A stretch of DNA of 44,416 nucleotides, taken from the NCBI GenBank assembly GCA_046155605.1, contig JBJXFQ010000012.1, positions 1-44,416 on the forward strand, written 5' to 3'. Below, piece after piece: positions 32,761-40,512 of this stretch. The number at the start of each line of letters is the position of its first letter. The first letter of the stretch is position 1. Below the pieces are notes generated by a model. It saw nothing but the letters and a program-made list of their open reading frames with translations. It had not been told where the DNA came from and ran no database searches. The DNA comes from JAEUIZ01 sp046155605. Lineage in GTDB: Bacteria > Planctomycetota > Phycisphaerae > Phycisphaerales > UBA1924. The translations under genes were made by a program, and so were the position numbers.

Positions 32761-33450
32761 ATGGATGTCCCCGTCTTGAATATGCAGGGCTCCGAGGTCG
32801 GGAAACTGACCATCGATGAGCAGAGCCTGGGTGGCGAGATCAATGCCGCGCTGTTGAAGCAGGCGTATGTGCGGTATCACTCGAACCTGAGGCAGGGCTC
32901 GGCGCGGACCAAGAACCGCCAGGATGTCGAGGGTTCAACCCGCAAGATCTATCGCCAGAAGGGCACGGGCAACGCCCGCCACGGCGACAAGAAGGCCAAC
33001 CTGTTCAAGGGCGGCGGCCACGGGCACTCGAAGAAGCGGACGCGCGAGGATTTCCGCCTCGACATGCCCAAGAAAATGCGTCGCAAGGCCAATCGCAACG
33101 CCCTGCTCGCCAAGTTGGTGGACAACGAGGTCCGCGTGATTGACAGCATCGCTTTCGGCACGCCGAAGACGAAGGAGTTCACGGCGTTCCTCTCGGCGAT
33201 CAAGGTTGACAACACGGCGCTGCTGGCGCTCTCGCAAGAGGCTGAGAAGTCGGACGGGGCGCGGCGGTCGGCGCGGAACGTCGACGGCGTGACGCTCTGC
33301 CGGGCCGACCAACTCAACGCGTTCAACCTGTTGAATCACCGCTACCTGGTGATCGCGAAAGAGGACCTGCAGGCGTGGCTGAAGGGCCCCTGGTCGCAGA
33401 CCTCCAAGGACGCGAAGACGGCACCGATGGGTGCCGAGGGAGGCGAGTGA
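32761..33450 (+). CDS. rplD: 50S ribosomal protein L4
   Basis: A 229-residue L4; lines the exit tunnel and in E. coli represses its own operon. VPVLNMQGSEVGKLTIDEQS, the loop RKIYRQKGTGNARHGDKKAN with GGGHGHSKKRTRED, and FNLLNHRYLVIAKEDLQAW are typical. It has a short C-terminal extension after the last conserved helix. Its stop overlaps the rplW start by one base (TGATG). Confidence 0.97.
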   Translation: MDVPVLNMQGSEVGKLTIDEQSLGGEINAALLKQAYVRYHSNLRQGSARTKNRQDVEGSTRKIYRQKGTGNARHGDKKANLFKGGGHGHSKKRTREDFRLDMPKKMRRKANRNALLAKLVDNEVRVIDSIAFGTPKTKEFTAFLSAIKVDNTALLALSQEAEKSDGARRSARNVDGVTLCRADQLNAFNLLNHRYLVIAKEDLQAWLKGPWSQTSKDAKTAPMGAEGGE

Positions 33451-33728
33451 TGCACCCGATCCACGTCATCAAGCGGCCGATCCTCACTGAGAAGTCAACG
33501 TACGCGATGAACGAGCGGAAGCAGTACTCGTTCCTTGTGGATCGCACGGCCACGAAGGACGAGATCAAGAAGGCGATCGAGTCGCTCTACAAGGTCCGCG
33601 TCGTGGGCATCAACACGCAGATGCGCAAGGGCAAGCACCGCCGGCTGAAGTACGGGATGGTGACCGAATCCACGACGAAGAAGGCGACGGTGCGATTGCA
33701 CGTTGACGACACGATCGAGTTGTTCTAA
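33450..33728 (+). CDS. rplW: 50S ribosomal protein L23
   Basis: A 92-residue L23, the docking site for trigger factor and SRP at the tunnel exit. VIKRPILTEKSTYAMNERKQ, then FLVDRTATKDEIKKAIESLY and VVGINTQMRKGKHRR are the family pattern. The ATG shares its A with the rplD stop, so translation is coupled. Confidence 0.97.
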   Translation: MHPIHVIKRPILTEKSTYAMNERKQYSFLVDRTATKDEIKKAIESLYKVRVVGINTQMRKGKHRRLKYGMVTESTTKKATVRLHVDDTIELF

Positions 33729-33730
33729 GA

Positions 33731-33786
33731 AGCGACGAAGGCAGTGAGCGACGAAGGCAACCAGGTCAAGCAGTAAAGAAGAAGAG
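33731..33786 (+). repeat. 8-bp-period repeat in rplW-rplB spacer
   Basis: The spacer reads as successive octamers: AGCGACGA, AGGCAGTG, AGCGACGA, AGGCAACC, AGGTCAAG and more degenerate units. A 13-bp direct repeat (AGCGACGAAGGCA) occurs at 33731 and 33747. Similar octamers fill the rplB-rpsS spacer. Confidence 0.5.
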
Positions 33787-33788
33787 CC

Positions 33789-34646
33789 ATGCCGATCAGA
33801 ATCTACAAGCCGACCAGCGCCGGGCGTCGCAACGCCTCGGTGAACACGCACGCGGAAGTGACGAAGAAGCGTCCCGAGGCGTCGCTGCTCAAGCCGCTGC
33901 CCAAGAGCGGCGGCCGGAACAGTTACGGGATCATCACGTCGCGCGGTCGAGGCGGCGGGGCCAAGCGTCGCTATCGGATGATCGACTTCCGCCGCGCCGA
34001 TCGGGACGGGATCGCGGGCAAGGTCGTCGGGATCGAGTATGACCCGAATCGCACGTCGCACATCGCGCTCATCGAGTACACCGACGGCGTCAAGCGGTAC
34101 ATCATCGCGCCGCTGGGCCTGAAGGTCGGCGAGATGATCGTGTCGTCATCGGAGGTCGCGGTTGATCCGCAGGTGGGCAACGCGATGCCGCTCAAGCACA
34201 TCCCGGCGGGCCTCGACGTGCATTGCGTGGAGTTGACGCCGGGCCGGGGCGCGCAGTTGTGTCGGTCGGCGGGGACGTACGCGAAGCTCTCGAACAAGGA
34301 GGGCGACTACGCGACGCTGGTGCTTCCCTCGGGCGAGACGCGGCGGGTGCCGGTGGAGTGTCGGGCGACGATCGGGCAGACGGGGAACCAGGACAATCGG
34401 CTTCGTCGGCTCGGGAAGGCCGGGCTCACTCGGCACCTCGGGCGCAGGCCGATCACCCGCGGCATGGCGAAGAGCCACCACGCCCATCCGCTGGGCGGCG
34501 GCTCGGGGCGGTCGAAGGGCAATCGCCCGCCGTGCGGCCCGACGGGCGTCTTGGCCAAGGGCGGGCGGACGCGCAACAAGAAGAAGCACAGCACGAAACT
34601 GATCATCCGCCGCCGGATGACGAAGCGGTTCGGGCAGGTGATGTAA
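33789..34646 (+). CDS. rplB: 50S ribosomal protein L2
   Basis: A 285-residue L2, needed for subunit joining and peptidyl transfer. The start PIRIYKPTSAGRRNASVNTH, the RNA-binding SRGRGGGAKRRYRMIDFRRA, the middle GRGAQLCRSAGTYAKLSNKE and the C-terminal RGMAKSHHAHPLGGGSGRSK (with the conserved histidine) are present. Full length for the family. Confidence 0.98.
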   Translation: MPIRIYKPTSAGRRNASVNTHAEVTKKRPEASLLKPLPKSGGRNSYGIITSRGRGGGAKRRYRMIDFRRADRDGIAGKVVGIEYDPNRTSHIALIEYTDGVKRYIIAPLGLKVGEMIVSSSEVAVDPQVGNAMPLKHIPAGLDVHCVELTPGRGAQLCRSAGTYAKLSNKEGDYATLVLPSGETRRVPVECRATIGQTGNQDNRLRRLGKAGLTRHLGRRPITRGMAKSHHAHPLGGGSGRSKGNRPPCGPTGVLAKGGRTRNKKKHSTKLIIRRRMTKRFGQVM

Positions 34647-34651
34647 GAAGA

Positions 34652-34707
34652 AGGCACTAAGGGATTGAGGGACGAAGGCACAGAGGGACGAAGTACAGAA
34701 GGCACGA
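34652..34707 (+). repeat. 8-bp-period repeat in rplB-rpsS spacer
   Basis: Seven consecutive octamers: AGGCACTA, AGGGATTG, AGGGACGA, AGGCACAG, AGGGACGA, AGTACAGA, AGGCACGA. They share AGG at the start and ACGA/ACAG at the end and are related to the units in the rplW-rplB spacer. Purine-rich on the coding strand. Confidence 0.6.
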
Positions 34708-34731
34708 TCGGCAGGAACGTAAGGATAAGAC

Positions 34732-35031
34732 ATGGGACGTAGTCTGAAGAAAGGCCCGTATGTTGTGGAGCGGCTCTACCTGCGGGTGGAGCAGTTGAAC
34801 CAGCGCAACAAGCGGGAGCCGATCAAGACGTGGGCGCGGCGCTGCACGATCGTGCCCGAGTTTGTCGGGCACACGTTCAAGGTGCATAACGGGCGCGCGT
34901 TCCTGGATGTGTTCGTGACCGAGGACATGGTGGGGCACAAGCTGGGCGAGTTCAGCGCGTCCCGCACGTTCCGCGGGCACACGAACAAGAAAGAAGGCAT
35001 CGAGGGCGGGGCCACAGGCGGCAAGAGTTGA
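34732..35031 (+). CDS. rpsS: 30S ribosomal protein S19
   Basis: A 99-residue S19 of the 30S head. MGRSLKKGPYVVERLYLRVE, then KTWARRCTIVPEFVGHTFKV and VTEDMVGHKLGEFSASRTFRG with GHTNKK are the standard motifs. AAGGATAAG precedes the ATG. Confidence 0.97.
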   Translation: MGRSLKKGPYVVERLYLRVEQLNQRNKREPIKTWARRCTIVPEFVGHTFKVHNGRAFLDVFVTEDMVGHKLGEFSASRTFRGHTNKKEGIEGGATGGKS

Positions 35032-35122
35032 CGCTGGATCGAACGAGGGCAGTGGCGTCGGCCAAGCGCCCGGCGTGAGTGGTGTGGTCGGATTCGAGCG
35101 GCGATTGGGAAAGGTGCGAGTC

Positions 35123-35668
35123 GTGAAACTGCGAGGCGAAACCCTGAAGAGACTGGCCCAAACCAAGGGCATCGGACGCGAGCAACTCGCGGCGGCGGTC
35201 GAGCGCACGGGGCTCATGGGCCCGCGGGCGCTCTCGGCGATCAACAACTGGTTCGCCGGTCGGGATCACCCGCACTGCAAGAACACCGACGTGGCGAAAC
35301 TGGCGGCGGCGGTGGGGGCGGCGACCAAGGACATCGCGCGGTTCACCAGCGAGGTGCGCTACCACCGCGGGAGCCCGCGCAAGGCCAAACTGCTCGCCGA
35401 TCTCGTCCGCGGCAAGACCGTTGACGAGGCGCTGAACCTGCTGACGTTCACGACCAAGCGAGCGGCGGTCAACGTCAAGAAGGCGCTCTCGGCGGCGATC
35501 GCTGACGCCGAGCAGGCCGACGCGGACGTGACGCGGCTGGTGGTCGTGGAGAGCCGGGTCGATGACGGCCCGCAGATCAAACGGTTCCAGCCCAAGGACC
35601 GCGGGCGTGCGCACCCCATCATCAAGCGGATGTCGCACCTGACGATCGGGCTGGAGGAGAAGGCGTAA
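35123..35668 (+). CDS. rplV: 50S ribosomal protein L22 with N-terminal XRE-like HTH
   Basis: 181 residues, against about 110 for ordinary L22. GTG 35123 is chosen because AAAGG lies 8 nt before it; the frame is open to 35075. Residues about 5-74 are not L22: LKRLAQTKGIGREQLAAAV, a third helix with INNWFAGRDHP and a closing KLAAAVGAATKDIARF reproduce the pattern of a Cro/CI (XRE) helix-turn-helix. From about residue 77 the normal L22 runs (YHRGSPRKAKLLADLVRGKT, TKRAAVNVKKALSAAIADAE, RFQPKDRGRAHPIIKRMSHL), with its beta-hairpin that lines the exit tunnel. The extra domain may contact rRNA, or could bind nucleic acid to regulate the operon; both are inference. Confidence 0.9.
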   Translation: MKLRGETLKRLAQTKGIGREQLAAAVERTGLMGPRALSAINNWFAGRDHPHCKNTDVAKLAAAVGAATKDIARFTSEVRYHRGSPRKAKLLADLVRGKTVDEALNLLTFTTKRAAVNVKKALSAAIADAEQADADVTRLVVVESRVDDGPQIKRFQPKDRGRAHPIIKRMSHLTIGLEEKA

Positions 35669-36382
35669 ATGGGACAGAAGACGCATCCATTCGGGTTCCG
35701 CGTCGGGATCACCGAGGCCCACCGCAGCCGCTGGTACGCCCCCAAGGCGCTCTATGGCGAGCTGCTCGTCGAGGATCAGAAGATCCGGACGTTCCTTGAT
35801 CGGCGGCTCAACCGCTCGAAGGACCGCCCGAACGCGGCGGTGTCGGATATCCATATCGAGCGGACGCGCGAGGAGTTGGTCGTCATCATCAAGACGGCGC
35901 GGCCGGGCGTGGTGATCGGCCCCAAGGGTGCCGAGGTCGATCGGATGACCGAGGAACTCCAGTTGATGACAGGCCGCAAGGTCAAGATCTCGATCATCGA
36001 GGTCAAGAACCCCGACCTCGATGCGAAGTTGGTGGCCGAGAGCGTGGCGGAGCAGTTGATCAAGCGAGCGGCGTTCCGTCGCGTGATGAAGATGCGGGCC
36101 GAGGGGGCGATGGCGGCGGGTGCCAAGGGCGTCAAGATCCAGATGTCGGGTCGGCTGGGCGGCGCGGAAATGTCGCGCACCCTCGATATCCGGCTCGGGT
36201 CGCTCCCGCTCTCGACGCTGCAGGCGAACATCGATTACGGCCTGGCCGAGGCGTTCATGAGTTACGGCGCGATCGGCGTGCAGGTGTGGATCTTCAAGGG
36301 GATGTATGGAATCGCGCCGGCGGAGGACGAGGGTCAGAGCAACGCGGCGGGAGGCCGGGCGCGGGCGAGAGGACGTAGGTAA
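35669..36382 (+). CDS. rpsC: 30S ribosomal protein S3
   Basis: A 237-residue S3 at the mRNA entry channel. MGQKTHPFGFRVGITEAHRS, the KH domain VVIIKTARPGVVIGPKGAEV and the C-terminal GAKGVKIQMSGRLGGAEMSR are intact. The tail after the last helix is Arg/Gly-rich (GGRARARGRR). The ATG follows the rplV stop directly (TAAATG). Confidence 0.97.
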   Translation: MGQKTHPFGFRVGITEAHRSRWYAPKALYGELLVEDQKIRTFLDRRLNRSKDRPNAAVSDIHIERTREELVVIIKTARPGVVIGPKGAEVDRMTEELQLMTGRKVKISIIEVKNPDLDAKLVAESVAEQLIKRAAFRRVMKMRAEGAMAAGAKGVKIQMSGRLGGAEMSRTLDIRLGSLPLSTLQANIDYGLAEAFMSYGAIGVQVWIFKGMYGIAPAEDEGQSNAAGGRARARGRR

Positions 36383-36390
36383 GGGACGCG

Positions 36391-36404
36391 CAGGCGGACG
36401 CCTG
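36391..36404. repeat. CAGGCG palindrome in rpsC-rplP spacer
   Basis: CAGGCGGACGCCTG, the same core as at 7407 and 27057, here inside the ribosomal operon and followed by TGTGAC rather than TGCCAC. A diverged member of the family. Confidence 0.45.
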
Positions 36405-36423
36405 TGTGACTGGAGTGTGATCG

Positions 36424-36843
36424 ATGGCGTTGATGCCCAAACGAGTGAAGTTCCGCAAGGAGCAGCGGCGTGTACGCCCGCGCAAGGCGACCAAGGGCAA
36501 CTACGTCGCCTACGGGGACTACGGGCTGCAGGCGCTCGAGGGGTGCTGGCTCAAGGGCACCTGCATCGAGGCGGGCCGAATCGCGGCGATGCACTTCGTC
36601 AAGCGCGAGGGCAAACTGTTCATCCGGGTCTTCCCGGACAAGCCCATCAGCAAGAAGCCGCTCGAGACGCGGATGGGCACGGGCAAGGCGGAGGTGGAGT
36701 ATTGGGCGGCGCGGATCAAGCCCGGCACGATGCTCTACGAGATGGCGGGCGTGCCCGAGCCGGTGGCGAAGCAGGCGCTGGTGCGCGTGGCGATGAAGAT
36801 GCCGGTGCGGACGCGGTTCGTGAAGCGGCGGGTTCGGGTCTAG
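36424..36843 (+). CDS. rplP: 50S ribosomal protein L16
   Basis: A 139-residue L16 next to the A and P sites. LMPKRVKFRKEQRRVRPRKA, FGDYGLQALE-like GDYGLQALEGCW, then FIRVFPDKPISKKPLETRMG and GKAEVEYWAARIKPGTMLYE are typical. Normal length. Confidence 0.97.
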   Translation: MALMPKRVKFRKEQRRVRPRKATKGNYVAYGDYGLQALEGCWLKGTCIEAGRIAAMHFVKREGKLFIRVFPDKPISKKPLETRMGTGKAEVEYWAARIKPGTMLYEMAGVPEPVAKQALVRVAMKMPVRTRFVKRRVRV

Positions 36844-36853
36844 GAGGCGCGTG

Positions 36854-37054
36854 ATGACCGGTCAGGAAGCCAAGAAACTGTCGTCGGAGGAGATCGTCTC
36901 GGAACTCGCGAAACTCCGGGGCCAACTCTTCACGATGAGGTCGCAGACGGTGACGGAAAAGATCGAGGACAACTCGCAGTTCGGGAAGGTCCGGCGCGAC
37001 ATCGCCCGGCTCATGACCGAGCGGCGCGCCCGCGAGATCGCGGCGAAGGCCTAG
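36854..37054 (+). CDS. rpmC: 50S ribosomal protein L29
   Basis: A 66-residue, two-helix L29 near the tunnel exit. KLSSEEIVSELAKLRGQLFT and NSQFGKVRRDIARLMTERRA match the family. ATG 36854 is favoured over GTG 36851 because AGGAGG (36843-36848) is close upstream. Confidence 0.94.
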   Translation: MTGQEAKKLSSEEIVSELAKLRGQLFTMRSQTVTEKIEDNSQFGKVRRDIARLMTERRAREIAAKA

Positions 37055-37063
37055 AGGAACACG

Positions 37064-37351
37064 ATGAGCACGCAGACCAAAGCAAAGACCATCGTCCGGC
37101 TCGTCGGCACGGTGGCCTCGGACAAGGGGAACAAGACCCGCCGGGTCGAGGTCGAGTTCTCGTACCGGCACGCCAAGTACGGCAAGTACCTCCGCAAGCG
37201 GACGGTGCTGGCGGTGCATGACGAGAAGAACGAGAGCAAGACGGGGGACACCGTCGAGGTCACGCCGTGCCGACGCATGAGCGGATCAAAGTCCTGGGCG
37301 TTGTCGCGGGTGGTGAAGCGCGGGACGGAAGTGATCGGAACAAAGGCCTGA
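37064..37351 (+). CDS. rpsQ: 30S ribosomal protein S17
   Basis: A 95-residue OB-fold protein S17. LVGTVASDKGNKTRRVEVEF, the HAKYGKYLRKRTVLAVHDEK segment and GDTVEVTPCRRMSGSKSWAL are diagnostic. GAGGA precedes the ATG. Its end is 55 bp before rplN. Confidence 0.96.
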   Translation: MSTQTKAKTIVRLVGTVASDKGNKTRRVEVEFSYRHAKYGKYLRKRTVLAVHDEKNESKTGDTVEVTPCRRMSGSKSWALSRVVKRGTEVIGTKA

Positions 37352-37406
37352 TCGGGGCGTGGACCGCATTCGGGCGAAGGTTTGATCGAGACGAACTGAG
37401 GCACTC

Positions 37407-37793
37407 ATGCTCCAGCAAGAAACCAGATGCGAGGTCGCGGACAACTCGGGCGCGAAGATCGCATATGTGATCCGGGTGTACGGCGGCTCGACGGGCAGCG
37501 GCAAGTTCACGCGTCGCATCGCGAACGTGGGCGACCGGGTCTTCGTCTCGATCAAGAAGGCGCTGCCCGGGGCCGAGGTGAAGCAGGGCGACAAGTCGAA
37601 GGCCGTGGTGGTGCGGACGACCAAGGCGACCCGCCGCGCGGACGGGTCGTACGTGAAGTTCGACAGCAACGCGGTGGTGCTGATCCAGGATGACGGGAAC
37701 CCGAAGGGGACGCGGATTTTCGGGCCCGTGGCCCGCGAACTCCGCGAGAAGAACTACATGAAGATCGTGTCGCTCGCGGCGGAGGTGGTGTAA
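37407..37793 (+). CDS. rplN: 50S ribosomal protein L14
   Basis: A 128-residue L14 at the subunit interface. MLQQETRCEVADNSGAKIAY, VGDRVFVSIKKALPGAEVKQ, VRTTKATRRADGSYVKFDSN and RIFGPVARELREKNYMKIVS cover the family profile, with about six extra residues in the middle. Confidence 0.97.
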   Translation: MLQQETRCEVADNSGAKIAYVIRVYGGSTGSGKFTRRIANVGDRVFVSIKKALPGAEVKQGDKSKAVVVRTTKATRRADGSYVKFDSNAVVLIQDDGNPKGTRIFGPVARELREKNYMKIVSLAAEVV

Positions 37794-37795
37794 CG

Positions 37796-38128
37796 ATGGC
37801 CAGGCATGTACGCAAAGGGGACACGGTGGTGGTCCGTTCCGGCTCGCACAAGGGCAAGGTGGGTGAGGTCATGCGCGTGATCCCGGATCGGGAACTGGTG
37901 GTGGTCAAAGGGATCAACCTCCGGACCAAGCACCTGAAGCCCAGCCGGCTCAACCCGCAGGGCGGGATCATCACGAAGGAAGCGCCGATCCGCTGGAGCA
38001 ATGTGAACGTGTCGGTGGATGGCAAGCCCACGCGGGTGCGGTTCGAGGTGCGTGACGACGGAAGCAAGGTGCGGATCGCGGTCCGCGGTGGCAAAGTGCT
38101 GGGCACGGTGCGCGGCGCGACGAAGTGA
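37796..38128 (+). CDS. rplX: 50S ribosomal protein L24
   Basis: A 110-residue L24, an assembly initiator. The KOW motif lies in HVRKGDTVVVRSGSHKGKVG, followed by VIPDRELVVVKGINLRTKHL and QGGIITKEAPIRWSNVNV. It starts 2 bp after the rplN stop. Confidence 0.96.
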   Translation: MARHVRKGDTVVVRSGSHKGKVGEVMRVIPDRELVVVKGINLRTKHLKPSRLNPQGGIITKEAPIRWSNVNVSVDGKPTRVRFEVRDDGSKVRIAVRGGKVLGTVRGATK

Positions 38129-38162
38129 ACGACGGGGCCAGAACGCCCCATGAGAGCGACCC

Positions 38163-38930
38163 ATGGCGAAGGACAAGGACAACAAGGCTGCGGGCGACAA
38201 GCCGGAGGGCGACAAGCCCAAGGGCGAGAAGAAGCCCGACACCCGGCCTCAAGGCAGGGGTGACGCCGGCAAGAAGGCCGACAAGCCCAAGAAGGGCGAC
38301 AAGCACGCCAACTCCGAGACGGCGGCCGAGGCGCTCAAGCCCTCCGGCCCGCCCCGGCTCAAGGTGATGTTTGACGAGAAGGTGCGTGCCGCGGTGGCGG
38401 AGAAGTTCGGCGTCAAGAACCCGATGGCCCAGCCGCGCCTCCAGAAAATCGTGATCAACGTCAACATGGGACGCCACATCGACGGGACCAAGATCACCCC
38501 GACGGTTCGTCAGACGGTGATCGAGACGATCCAGAAGATCACGGGCCAGAAGGCAATCGTGCAGAAGGCCAAGAAGAGCGTCGCGAACTTCAAGGTACGA
38601 GCGGGAACGGAGACCGCGGCGATGGTCACGCTCCGCCGCGAGCGCATGTGGCACTTCCTGGACCGGGTGATCAACCTGGCGACACCTCGAATCAAGGACT
38701 TCCGCGGACTGCCGCGGAACGCGTTCGACCGGCAGGGCAACTATTCGATGGGCCTGACGGAGCAGGGCGTGTTCCCGGAGATCAACATGGCGGAGGTGCA
38801 GTTCACGCACGGGATGAACATCAACCTGGCGTTCTCGAACTCGAACCCGGAGCGGAGCCGCTTCGTGCTCGAGCAGATGGGGATGCCGTTCGCCAAGCCC
38901 GAGGAGGCTCGAGGGAAGGGTGGAGCGTAA
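38163..38930 (+). CDS. rplE: 50S ribosomal protein L5 with Lys-rich N-terminal extension
   Basis: 255 residues against about 180 for standard L5. Residues 1-60 are an unstructured Lys/Asp/Gly/Pro extension (MAKDKDNKAAGDKPEGDKPK). The L5 domain follows: PRLKVMFDEKVRAAVAEKFG, PRLQKIVINVNMG, TGQKAIVQKAKKSVANFKVR, FLDRVINLATPRIKDFRGLP and GLTEQGVFPEIN. It binds 5S rRNA and the P-site tRNA. The extension is in frame with the only plausible start. Confidence 0.94.
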   Translation: MAKDKDNKAAGDKPEGDKPKGEKKPDTRPQGRGDAGKKADKPKKGDKHANSETAAEALKPSGPPRLKVMFDEKVRAAVAEKFGVKNPMAQPRLQKIVINVNMGRHIDGTKITPTVRQTVIETIQKITGQKAIVQKAKKSVANFKVRAGTETAAMVTLRRERMWHFLDRVINLATPRIKDFRGLPRNAFDRQGNYSMGLTEQGVFPEINMAEVQFTHGMNINLAFSNSNPERSRFVLEQMGMPFAKPEEARGKGGA

Positions 38931-38933
38931 GGC

Positions 38934-39119
38934 ATGACGACCAAAGCACAGATGGCCAAGAGCCGGCGTAAGCCGAAGTTCAGCACGAGGATCGTGCGGC
39001 GGTGCGAGTTGACGGGCCGGGCCCGCGGCGTGTACCGCAAGTTTCGAATCAGCCGCATCATGCTCCGGCGGCTGGCGCTCGAGGGCAAGATCCCGGGCAT
39101 GAAGAAGTCGAGCTGGTAG
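38934..39119 (+). CDS. rpsN: 30S ribosomal protein S14, zinc ligands lost
   Basis: A 61-residue protein with the short (type Z) length. The end RRLALEGKIPGMKKSSW fits the short S14 form. The zinc motif CxxC-x12-CxxC is reduced: Cys24 is kept, but Thr27, Ser40 and Met43 replace the other three cysteines. It would not bind zinc in the usual way, so it behaves as a C-minus version. Confidence 0.92.
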   Translation: MTTKAQMAKSRRKPKFSTRIVRRCELTGRARGVYRKFRISRIMLRRLALEGKIPGMKKSSW

Positions 39120-39127
39120 GGAGAACT

Positions 39128-39526
39128 ATGGCGATCAACGATCCTGTCTCCGACATGCTCACCCGCATCCGCAACGCCACGCGCAACCGGAGCAAGGTGG
39201 TCAACTGCCTCAACAGCCACGTCTGCCGCGGCATCGCCGATGTGCTCCGTGACGAGGGCTATATCCTCGGGTACGACGTCATCGACGACGGGCGGTCCGG
39301 GCAGATCCGCGTGCGGCTGAAGTACGGCCAGCGCGGCGAGGTCATCATCAACCGCATCGAGCGCCGCAGCAAGCCAGGCCGGCGCGAGTACGCGGGCGTC
39401 GAAGCGCTCCCCCGCCCGCTGCAGGGCCTGGGCATCGCGATTGTGTCCACGAGCAAGGGCGTCAAGAGCGACCGCGTCTGCCGCACCGAGCGGCTCGGCG
39501 GCGAACTGCTCTGCGTCGTCGAGTGA
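39128..39526 (+). CDS. rpsH: 30S ribosomal protein S8
   Basis: A 132-residue S8, a primary 16S rRNA binder. DPVSDMLTRIRNATRNRSKV, then RIERRSKPGRREYAGVEALP and GIAIVSTSKGVKSDRVCRTE, followed by RLGGELLCVVE, match the family. ATG 39128 follows the rpsN stop by 8 bp. Confidence 0.97.
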   Translation: MAINDPVSDMLTRIRNATRNRSKVVNCLNSHVCRGIADVLRDEGYILGYDVIDDGRSGQIRVRLKYGQRGEVIINRIERRSKPGRREYAGVEALPRPLQGLGIAIVSTSKGVKSDRVCRTERLGGELLCVVE

Positions 39527-39539
39527 TCCCGGAGCCACC

Positions 39540-40091
39540 ATGTCCCGCATCGGCAAACAACCCGTTCAAGTCCCCCAGGGCGTCAAGGTCTCCATCAGCG
39601 GCCGGACGATCAGCATCGGCGGCCCGATGGGCAACCTCACCATGACGCACCATGAGGGCGTGGCCGTCAAGTGGACCGAGAGCGAGAAGTCCATCGTCGT
39701 CTCGATCCCGGAGAAGGACAAAGACAACGCGCAGGTCCGTGCGGTCTGGGGAACCACCCGCGCCCTCATCAGCAACATGATCCAGGGCGTGACCAAGGGC
39801 TACGAGGAGGCGATGGAGGTCGTCGGCGTCGGCTGGACGGCCGCGGTGCAGGGCCAGGCGCTCAAGTTGGTCGTCGGCTTCGCCAACCCGATCCTCATGC
39901 CGATCCCCACGGGCCTCAAGGTTACGGTCGAGAAGCAGTTCGTGAAGATCCAGGGAGCGGACAAGCAGGTAGTCGGGCACTTCGCGGCGGACATGCGCCG
40001 CAAGCGCAAGCCCGAGCCGTACAACGGCAAGGGGATCAAGTACGTCAGCGAGGTCATCAAGAAGAAGCAGGGCAAGCAGTTCGGCGCCTAA
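39540..40091 (+). CDS. rplF: 50S ribosomal protein L6
   Basis: A 183-residue L6 near the factor-binding centre. SRIGKQPVQVPQGVKVSISG, ALISNMIQGVTKGYEEAMEV, and DMRRKRKPEPYNGKGIKYVS are typical. Normal length; 13 bp after rpsH. Confidence 0.97.
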   Translation: MSRIGKQPVQVPQGVKVSISGRTISIGGPMGNLTMTHHEGVAVKWTESEKSIVVSIPEKDKDNAQVRAVWGTTRALISNMIQGVTKGYEEAMEVVGVGWTAAVQGQALKLVVGFANPILMPIPTGLKVTVEKQFVKIQGADKQVVGHFAADMRRKRKPEPYNGKGIKYVSEVIKKKQGKQFGA

Positions 40092-40146
40092 TCGCGGCGG
40101 GAATCGCGGGCCACAGATTCGCAGAGAAGCAGCAGAGTGAAAGCCC

Positions 40147-40509
40147 ATGGATAAGTCACAGCAGAAAGCAAAGCGTCGGGAGCGTCGTCGGGCGGGGATT
40201 CGCCGGCGCGTGATCGGCGGCCCGGAGCGTCCGCGTCTGTCGGTGTACAAGTCGCTCAATCACTTCTACGCGCAGGTGGTGGATGATCTGGCGGGCACGA
40301 CGCTCGCCGCCGCCAGCACTCGCGGGAAGTCGGTGGGCGAGGCGAAGTCGGGGAACGCCGCCGCGGCCGCTGCGGTGGGGTCTCGTCTGGCGAAGGCGGC
40401 CGCGTCCAAGGGTGTTAAGAAAGTCGTGTTCGATCGCGGTGGATTCAAGTACCACGGGCGAGTCAAAGCGTTTGCCGATGCCGCCCGCAAGGCCGGTTTG
40501 GAGTTCTGA
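40147..40509 (+). CDS. rplR: 50S ribosomal protein L18
   Basis: A 120-residue L18, which binds 5S rRNA with L5. RRERRRAGIRRRVIGGPERP, LSVYKSLNHFYAQVVDDLAG, and KKVVFDRGGFKYHGRVKAFA with DAARKAGLEF at the end are diagnostic. It is 3 bp before rpsE. Confidence 0.97.
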   Translation: MDKSQQKAKRRERRRAGIRRRVIGGPERPRLSVYKSLNHFYAQVVDDLAGTTLAAASTRGKSVGEAKSGNAAAAAAVGSRLAKAAASKGVKKVVFDRGGFKYHGRVKAFADAARKAGLEF

Positions 40510-40512
40510 TCC

